A stretch of DNA of 14,319 nucleotides from Smittium culicis (lineage: Eukaryota; Kickxellomycota; Harpellomycetes; Harpellales; Legeriomycetaceae), in NCBI GenBank assembly GCA_001970855.1, contig LSSN01004670.1, positions 1-14,319 on the forward strand, read 5' to 3'. The position numbers and the translations under genes were made by a program. The notes under the pieces are model-generated. The model was given only the letters and a program-made list of their open reading frames with translations, was not told the origin of the DNA and did no database searches. Below are positions 9,615-14,319 of this stretch, in pieces. Numbering within the stretch: the stretch's first letter is position 1; each line of letters starts with the position of its first letter.

Positions 9615-10248
9615 TATTTAGAATTATAAGTCAAACTTGTAAAAAATTATTACATTTTTTACTACTTTGCACTATTTTTTGTTGCTTTATTGAAGTTTAG
9701 GAGGAAATATAAAAAATGAATGTGTTTAACTTAGTTATAAAAAATTACTGGGATAATAAAAAGTATTGCGATGTTAATAATTCGTTGGAGTTGATAAAAT
9801 TTACGTTTATATTGAATAAGTAGCTTTTAATTTTGTATTAAATTTGAAATCAAATAAATTCAATATTTTTGAAAAGTAGATGAGCACTTAAAGATGTTGA
9901 AATTTTGGAAATTAGAATTATATGTCAAAGTACTTGTATATAGCCGATAAAATTAAGAATGAAACAGGTGATTGACACAATTGAGTTAATTTGTTGATTT
10001 ATGGTTCTTAATGTATGAAATTGGTTGAAAATAATTTTTATTTATAGTAGGATGATAGCAATTAGAGTATAAAATTGGATGAAAATAATTAAAATATTAT
10101 GGTGATGATAATGGTAATGATAAAGATAATATATTGAGAATGCATGCTTAGTTGGCGATTAAAAATTGTAGATGTGGTCGATGAATTCGAAATGTTGAAC
10201 TTAGTTCAAGATTTAGAATCTTTATTGTTGGCTGATGAAATCAAGTAG
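9615..10248 (+). pseudogene. DDE_1 (pogo/Tigger/CENP-B-like) transposase, C-terminal remains
   Basis: An intact enzyme would cut and paste the element into TA sites. Decayed but ordered similarity is visible. SNL-KIITFF-TTLHYF (9631-9675) stands where the family has N-K-FLP-NTTS-LQP. Next comes a remnant of the DAGII-FK segment ending KFRRKYKK (9695-9718). Then a new frame, NVFNLV-IKNYWDN (9721-9756), is followed by DVNN and a one-base-shifted TGTTGG, corresponding to INVLDAI-AWD-V-TI-NCW. After a poor stretch, the final 34 codons (10144-10248, in the right arm) contain EFEMLNLVQDLESLLLADEI. This resembles the L-I-L-PL-ADE tail I associate with fungal Tigger-like transposases. The N-terminal DNA-binding domains and first catalytic acidic residues were not found. 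Stops and frameshifts show it is dead. Family assignment rests on motif order and spacing, not a search. Confidence 0.55.
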
Positions 10249-10549
10249 CTATAGTGGTACAATATTGTTAAACTTATTATTTATATGTTATATTTACGTT
10301 TATGTTTTATTGAATTATTTGTTAAATATAAGTCTACATTTTTTTCTATTTTTTATTTTGGTATTTGATTTTGGTTATGATTATATATTGATCAAAAAAA
10401 ATTTAATCTTGATTATAGTTGAATTAATTATATCCAATGGGTATTTTATCATTCAATTAATTACTTTATACAGCTGAGGGTATAAAAATGGCCATTAGGC
10501 TTTAAATATGATCTAACAGGGGTGTATAAAATTTGAAATGGGGGTATAA
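10083..10549 (-). repeat. Right 467-bp terminal inverted arm
   Basis: This is the reverse complement of 6961-7427 with one difference, at 10098. It ends GGGGGTATAA followed by TA. The mirrored subterminal boxes lie at 10476-10485, 10519-10529 and 10540-10549. Its inner part carries the transposase C-terminal codons (10144-10248), leaving about 300 bases between the stop codon and the terminus. A trinucleotide-like purine-rich run (GATGATAATGGTAATGATAA) lies near the inner edge at 10104-10123. Confidence 0.93.
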
Positions 10550-10551
10550 TA
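10550..10551. other. Putative TA target-site duplication, right copy
   Basis: TA directly follows the right terminus GGGGGTATAA and pairs with the TA at 6959-6960. Beyond it, similarity between the two flanks ends at once. Confidence 0.45.
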
Positions 10552-10769
10552 CTTATTTTGGGGTTAATATATGAAGAATTTTGTTTTTTAATGCACCATA
10601 ATTTGATAATGTAAAATATGGAGGAAATACTTAGTAGTATTAAGTAATAAGCTATTTATTCTATTGTACAAAATAATTTCTAATATTTATTTTGACTGTT
10701 TATGTAGAAATAATCCTATCTTGGTCCACTTTATTTATCATTAGTAGCGCTACTTGTCTGAAAAAACAC

Positions 10770-10915
10770 TTAATTTGGTTGTTAGTGCTTTTTTTTCGAT
10801 AATTTTTGTGTATGTTAAACCATCCTCAAGCACCCATAGTATATTAAATATAGTTCTGATATTTTTTATTTGTCATTTCTATTTTATAGCGTATAAATTC
10901 GCTATTTGGAGAGCT
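10770..10915 (-). pseudogene. Possible second Ty3/gypsy RT fragment
   Basis: On the minus strand, from about 10913 downward, one frame reads ALQIANLYAIK, stop, K, stop, Q, then after a short gap ILWVLEDGLTYTKIIEK. This resembles the gypsy RT thumb segment L-ANLYA-EKCQF followed by FLGHIVSEDG-KI, with stops sitting exactly where E and C of EKC are expected. The YLDD box that should precede it was not found above 10915, and the stretch is short, so chance similarity in AT-rich sequence is a real possibility. Confidence 0.3.
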
Positions 10916-11324
10916 TTTTTATATGCATTTTTTTTAGCTTGATAGATATTAATATATTTCTTATCCTCATATTCCTATTTTTTTAACCTTAGTAGCTAAA
11001 ATTACATTTTATTTTGTTTTTTTAAGATTGTATTAATTTTTTTAGTTGGCTAAATAATTATTGTAGAAGATTTAATAACTATTTTTATTTTATTGTTGTA
11101 ATAATCGTAATAGATTTTATAATTTTTAATTTGTTGATTTTTTACGTAAATTGACATTGTATTATTAATCATATTTTTTAAATCAAATATCTATAGAAAA
11201 TTCTTTGCTTTTATTTAGTCTAATTATTTAAAAAAACTATTTTTAATTCTGTCATGTAATCCTAATGATAAACCACAACCATAATATTGATTAAATATCT
11301 TAGCTTTTTAGATTTTTTACTTAT

Positions 11325-11417
11325 TTAATTTATCAACTTGTCGAATAATAATATTTCAGAAATACCTTGCTCAAAAAGCATGAAATTTTTCAAACCTGGT
11401 AAAATATTTTTATCATA
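11325..11417 (-). other. Short coding-like open stretch, unrecognised
   Basis: This 30-codon minus-strand stretch between stops includes LPGLKNFMLFEQGISEILLF. The same frame upstream of the stop holds IKKPENFL. The composition looks protein-like and it shares strand with the possible RT fragment downstream. No family is recognised and the length is small. Confidence 0.2.
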
Positions 11418-12781
11418 TTAAAGGAAATTTTCTGGTTTTTTAATTGGACCTATTTAAATAATTTGCTATCCACTAAATGACTTTATTTATTTTTAGGAAA
11501 TTGATTAGGTATGAAATATAAGATTTTTTCCATGTAATTTTCGCTAATCATACAATAAAATATAAAAAAAACTATCTTTATCAATACTAATTCACCTCTA
11601 TTTAATTATTCTATATAGATTCTATTATTACACATTTCTTTCTTTTTATCCATGTTAAAAAAATGTCTAAAATTTTTTTTGTTTATTTAATAATCTTTTA
11701 TCTCGGGTGTTATATAAGAAACTAATTTGAATTTGGACTTTTATTTTTATTTTTTTATTAACTTTCCTTTAATTTATTTATTTTATTCGCATTGATACTT
11801 TTTTTTTTTTGTATTATTGTTATATTCAATTTTTCTTGGATTGTAAATTAAAGGCTAATATAAATTTAATTTTAATTTATATATTTTAATTTTTTTTATT
11901 TTACGTAAATAATTTATTTCTTCAAGATAAATTTTTCTATTTCATAATTTATATTTATCTAATTTTCTAATGCAAATTTAGAATCAGTAACCTTTGAATG
12001 AGTACCCCAAGAATTTATACCTATAATTTTTTCTAACGAATTATTAATTCATATAAAAATTCATCAGTATAAGACATCGTTTTAATTTTAATTTTAATTA
12101 ATGGTATTATAAAACTTTTATAAGAGACTTTTAATTAGGTTACAACATTATCTCTCTTGAAATAAATACACACTACTTTTTCAAATTTTTTACTATAATG
12201 ACATTTTCTTTTATAATAACTCGAAAATCGTAATTCTTTTTTTACATAGTTTAAAATTCACCTCATTAGACTGATAAAACCTAATTTTTAGTTATATATC
12301 CTTTAATATATAATAATTTTCATATATACTTAGAACAAGTCCTATAATTAAAATAATAAACTCGAGGAGCTAAATGATAATATTAGCTAATGATTAACCT
12401 CAAGAATGATAAAAAAAAATTTTTATTATAAAAACTATATCCCGTCTTAATCAAAATCCCACTCCCAAATCTACTCAATTGGATTATTTTATACTATAAA
12501 TTATATTAAAGCACATTTTTTACAATTTTCATCTACGCTATTTACACCTAGAGCACAATTAGAACGATTTGTAATTGACTTGGAGTGTTAAAATAGAAAA
12601 AATTGTTAAAAATGAACTATTTTGACTCAAAATAAAAAAATCATAAATTTTTGTGCAACGTTGGAATCACCAATATTTAAATTAAAAATTTTTTTGTTTA
12701 AGCATATTGTAAAGGGTGTATAAGACGTTCTAATACTAGCGCTATTACTAAAGTTATATAAAAATAATTTTTATATATTGG

Positions 12782-12793
12782 AAGTCGTTTAAT
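12782..12793. repeat. AAGTCGTTTAAT motif, inverted partner of 12901-12912
   Basis: This 12-mer is the exact reverse complement of ATTAAACGACTT at 12901-12912, giving a 131-base unit with 12-bp inverted ends. The same ATTAAACGACTT occurs at 1892-1903. It may mark the end of a short element; only the sequence identity is certain. Confidence 0.6.
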
Positions 12794-12901
12794 ATGTAAA
12801 GGGTGGTACTAAGACTAAAAGTTAATATATTTATTTAAGCTAATACTAAAGAGAGAATGGTGAAATAAGAAAATAGGAAACTAATGAAATTTATAACAGA
12901 A

Positions 12902-12945
12902 TTAAACGACTTGCTTTTCCCTGAGATGGGAAGTCAGTCGTTTAA
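12902..12945. repeat. Bipartite hairpin around the TTAAACGACT motif
   Basis: TTAAACGACT (12902-12911) pairs with AGTCGTTTAA (12936-12945). Inside, TTCCC (12917-12921) pairs with GGGAA (12928-12932) around the loop TGAGAT. The internal bulges are 5 and 3 bases. The inner stem contains G/C pairs, unusual in this window, so the structure could form in RNA or in extruded DNA. No flanking gene suggests a role. Confidence 0.65.
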
Positions 12946-12984
12946 GTATCTTTGAGAATAAAAGTTATACATAATAAAATTGTA

Positions 12985-13135
12985 AAACGTTTGTGTTTGT
13001 GGCGTAGCGTTTGCTGTGGTCATTGTTGGGTACAATGGTCTCTGTACAGCCTGGGATTGTTTATAGACAATTAGGTTGTAAGGATGAATTCTTACACATA
13101 TCTTGTTTCGTAATCAATTATATAAGATATGTAGT
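12985..13135 (+). other. GC-richer island with a chain of hairpins, possible structured RNA or SINE-like remnant
   Basis: This is the least AT-rich stretch of the window. It holds three successive stem-loops. The first is CATTGT-TGGGT-ACAATG (13021-13037). The second is CAGCCT-ggg-ATTGT-TTATAG-ACAAT-t-AGGTTG (13047-13078). The third is ACATATCTT and AAGATATGT (13096-13104 with 13124-13132). Upstream, TGGCGTAGCG (13000-13009) resembles a Pol III A box (TGGCnnAGyGG), but a convincing B box is missing: GGTTGTAAGG at 13074-13083 is poor. It could be a decayed tRNA-derived SINE, part of an LTR, or another structured RNA. It does not fold as a standard tRNA by eye. Confidence 0.3.
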
Positions 13136-13477
13136 TTTCTTTTTGAAAGTAAATATCTTTAAATATAAAATTTTATAATAAACAAATCAAGCAGAAAAAT
13201 TAGAATGTGGAATATTATTTTTGACATATTTTCAGATCTAAACGTATTTTAATATAGCTTTTTAGTTTAAACTTTTAAATAGCTCGGTCATAAATTAAAA
13301 AAAAAATTCGATAATTTGGTCAAAATTTCATTTAAAATATGCCATAGTATCATTATTAATAAAAAAACCCGCTGATTACTCATTACATATTTTAATATAC
13401 CCCAATTTAGCTTTCAAATTGGTCCATCCCTTACATTCCTCCGCTAGTATAAAATAATACCTTTGAAAAAAATCTAT
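13136..13477. other. AT-rich stretch without a recognised gene
   Basis: Nothing supportable is seen here apart from a few codons just before 13478 (PLKKIYPN) that may extend the Ty1/copia integrase fragment upstream. Confidence 0.5.
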
Positions 13478-13555
13478 CCCAATATCCCTTATACTCTGCA
13501 TAATTCTTTAGCTGAAAGATTATGCCGTTCAAATAGTTTATTTCCTTTAATTTAA
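13478..13555 (+). pseudogene. Integrase core end of the Ty1/copia relic
   Basis: The frame reads PNIPYTLHNSLAERLCRSNS before a TAA at 13553. It matches the strongly conserved copia integrase segment S-PYTPQQNG-AER-NR, which holds the catalytic Glu (GAA at 13514-13516, still present). The PQQNG part has become LHNS. The match extends upstream through a short LKK before the PYT. The fragment is brief but the motif is diagnostic. Confidence 0.6.
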
Positions 13556-13581
13556 TCCATCTTTCAAAAATATTATATTAA

Positions 13582-13773
13582 AATCACTATATTTTAAACT
13601 CTAAAATAAATAATAACTCGGTCTTGAAAATTTATAAACACGGCCCTTATGCCAGAAAATTGGAATATTTGATAATGAAATATCAAACCAACCAAAAATA
13701 TACCGTACTCTCGTCAATGATAATGAAATTTCTGTTATTTATTAATGATGATATTTTCATAATTCTAATATAA
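13582..13773 (+). pseudogene. Reverse transcriptase fragment of the Ty1/copia relic
   Basis: This 63-codon open stretch ends at TAA 13771. It contains IYKHGPYARKLEYLI, matching the copia RT segment LYGLKQAPRAWY-KL-YL with small deletions, and FLLFINDDIFII, matching LLVYVDDI-I. The two catalytic Asp codons are kept at 13747-13752, but the Tyr and Val before them are changed. The distance between the two motifs is near that of the family. RT sequence before YGLKQ is missing. Confidence 0.55.
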
Positions 13774-13785
13774 AGCTTAACGTGA

Positions 13786-13944
13786 GATAATTATATAATA
13801 TTCTTCACTTTTACAGACCCTAATCATTTTGATATTAACTATGTTGCATATATACGTGAAAGTGTAGAACCACCCAAAGATTTCTATTTGGAATCAAATT
13901 CTATAATTTTGATTTTTCTTGCATTTTCTGAAAAAACCTTCTAA
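13786..13944 (+). pseudogene. RT-RNase H connecting fragment of the Ty1/copia relic
   Basis: This 52-codon open stretch lies between TGA (13783) and TAA (13942), in the same frame as the RT fragment. It reads TDPNHFDINYVAYIRESVEP then PKDFYLES then IILIFL, matching TRPDI-YAV-YLSR-VE-PTK-HW-AKRILRYLKGT of copia pol, residue for residue in spacing after a short insertion. TTTTACAG just before GACCCTAAT looks like a splice acceptor but is explained equally well by chance. The catalytic GYSDAD-type RNase H motif expected downstream is not seen. Confidence 0.6.
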
Positions 13945-14319
13945 AATTTAAACTTATTGAATATAACAATTTAATGATCCACTAATTACTGCTTTAGTGA
14001 ATTTAATTTATAATAATAGGTATAAAAAAATCCATGTTATAAAATTTGAAATGAAATCAGATAGACTTAAAAACTGCCACAAAACGACAATGAAAAATCA
14101 TCGAAAAATAGGAATAGTTAAAGAAAAAAAAGTATCAAGGTTAAACTGAACAATTTAACATTTAATTTAAAATTTTTACTTTTTTTAATCAACTTAATAT
14201 TAATTAAATCAAAACTTTACATAATTAAACATACCTTTTATTAAATATTTAAATCTTTTAATGTTTATAATAAATATAAATAAAATAAATTTCAAAAATA
14301 TATCCAATTTCAACATGAG
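13945..14319. other. AT-rich end of window, nothing recognised
   Basis: No open frame or motif can be assigned. If the Ty1/copia relic once continued, its RNase H domain and 3' LTR should lie here, but I see no similarity. Confidence 0.5.

Larger units (their letters stand above)
6961..10549 (+). mobile_element. Foldback-type DNA transposon derived from a pogo/Tigger-like (DDE_1) element
   Basis: Two 467-base arms in inverted orientation (6961-7427 and 10083-10549) bound a 2,655-base interior. Both termini read TTATACCCCC inward and TA follows outside each, as expected for TA-targeting pogo-type elements. The right part of the interior carries plus-strand remains of a DDE_1 transposase, and its C-terminal coding tail extends into the right arm. 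The left arm is an inverted copy of that 3' end rather than a normal 5' terminus. This suggests the element was rebuilt from two copies of one end. The transposase has frameshifts and stops, so any movement would depend on an intact relative elsewhere. Arm identity points to recent formation, recent insertion or gene conversion. An alternative is simple genomic inverted duplication without transposition. Confidence 0.65.
10552..12781. other. T-rich flank with only faint coding-like remnants
   Basis: No intact gene is visible. The plus strand is markedly T-rich, with long T runs. On the minus strand I noted an RT-like fragment (10770-10915) and an unrecognised open stretch (11325-11417), listed separately. 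The rest, notably 11460-12780, shows nothing I can assign. Confidence 0.5.
13478..13944 (+). mobile_element. Degenerate Ty1/copia retrotransposon relic (pol)
   Basis: Three plus-strand fragments occur in the Ty1/copia order: end of the integrase core (13478-13555), RT (13582-13773) and the segment downstream of RT with the RPDI-type motif (13786-13944). Integrase before RT distinguishes this from the Ty3/gypsy relic earlier in the window. The spacings are far too short: integrase-to-RT and RT-to-RPDI should each be separated by much more sequence, so at least two large internal deletions are implied. Stops and a frame change add to the decay. No LTRs were found. RNase H sequence expected after 13944 is not recognisable. 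Confidence 0.6.

Noticed and set aside
10235..10477. 80-codon open frame encoding a hydrophobic peptide, identical to one at 7033-7275 on the minus strand
   Set aside because: Both copies exist only because the inverted arms are identical. The frame overlaps the transposase tail in another register, and its hydrophobic character follows from T-rich codons. Its conservation is no evidence of a membrane protein.
10754..10942. 62-codon plus-strand hydrophobic open frame
   Set aside because: The composition is what T-rich DNA yields by chance, and the opposite strand gives the more meaningful RT-like reading. No signal or family is recognised.
13000..13083. tRNA gene, from an A-box-like TGGCGTAGCG
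   Set aside because: No acceptor stem, anticodon arm or acceptable B box could be fitted. The hairpins present do not make a cloverleaf.
13790..13815. Splice acceptor TTTTACAG opening a host exon
   Set aside because: The following open stretch aligns with copia pol and stays in frame with the RT fragment upstream, so a retroelement relic explains it without an intron.

Overview
This is a very AT-rich, repeat-laden eukaryotic intergenic window, probably nuclear DNA. By eye G+C is about a fifth, with many A/T homopolymer runs. I find no intact protein-coding gene, tRNA, rRNA or CRISPR array. Read in all frames, the window is a graveyard of at least three transposon classes, most of it broken by stops and frameshifts. 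The mix of decayed Ty3/gypsy, Ty1/copia and pogo/Tigger-like (DDE_1) elements in such AT-rich DNA suits a transposon-swollen fungal genome, for example an arbuscular mycorrhizal (Glomeromycotina) fungus. That assignment is inference from composition and element types, not proof.

Layout. 1-2667: AT-rich DNA without a recognisable gene, holding a perfect 13-bp hairpin (1028-1057), a 9-bp hairpin (1705-1724) and one short unrecognised open stretch (1459-1560). 2668-5860: a plus-strand Ty3/gypsy relic. In canonical order it shows a gag-like segment, reverse transcriptase (RT) with a preserved YLDD box, RNase H and the integrase zinc-finger segment; no LTRs were found. 5870-6958: AT-rich spacer. 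6961-10549: the youngest-looking structure, two 467-bp inverted arms differing at one position, flanked by TA on both sides, around a 2.65-kb interior. The right half holds plus-strand remains of a pogo/Tigger-type transposase whose C-terminal tail lies inside the right arm, so the left arm carries an inverted copy of that coding tail. The interior also holds an unrecognised minus-strand coding-like stretch. 10552-12780: T-rich DNA with faint minus-strand coding-like remnants. 12782-13132: a repeated 10-mer (TTAAACGACT) and a comparatively GC-rich island with a chain of hairpins. 13478-13944: a plus-strand Ty1/copia relic (integrase, then RT, then the RPDI-type motif). 13945-14319: AT-rich, nothing recognised.

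The parts do not work together as an operon or pathway; they record successive insertions. The retroelement relics look old. The inverted arms look young, or recently homogenised, although the transposase between them is dead. The element at 6961-10549 therefore looks like a foldback-type, non-autonomous derivative built from the 3' end of a pogo-like transposon, and is the most interesting object in the window.
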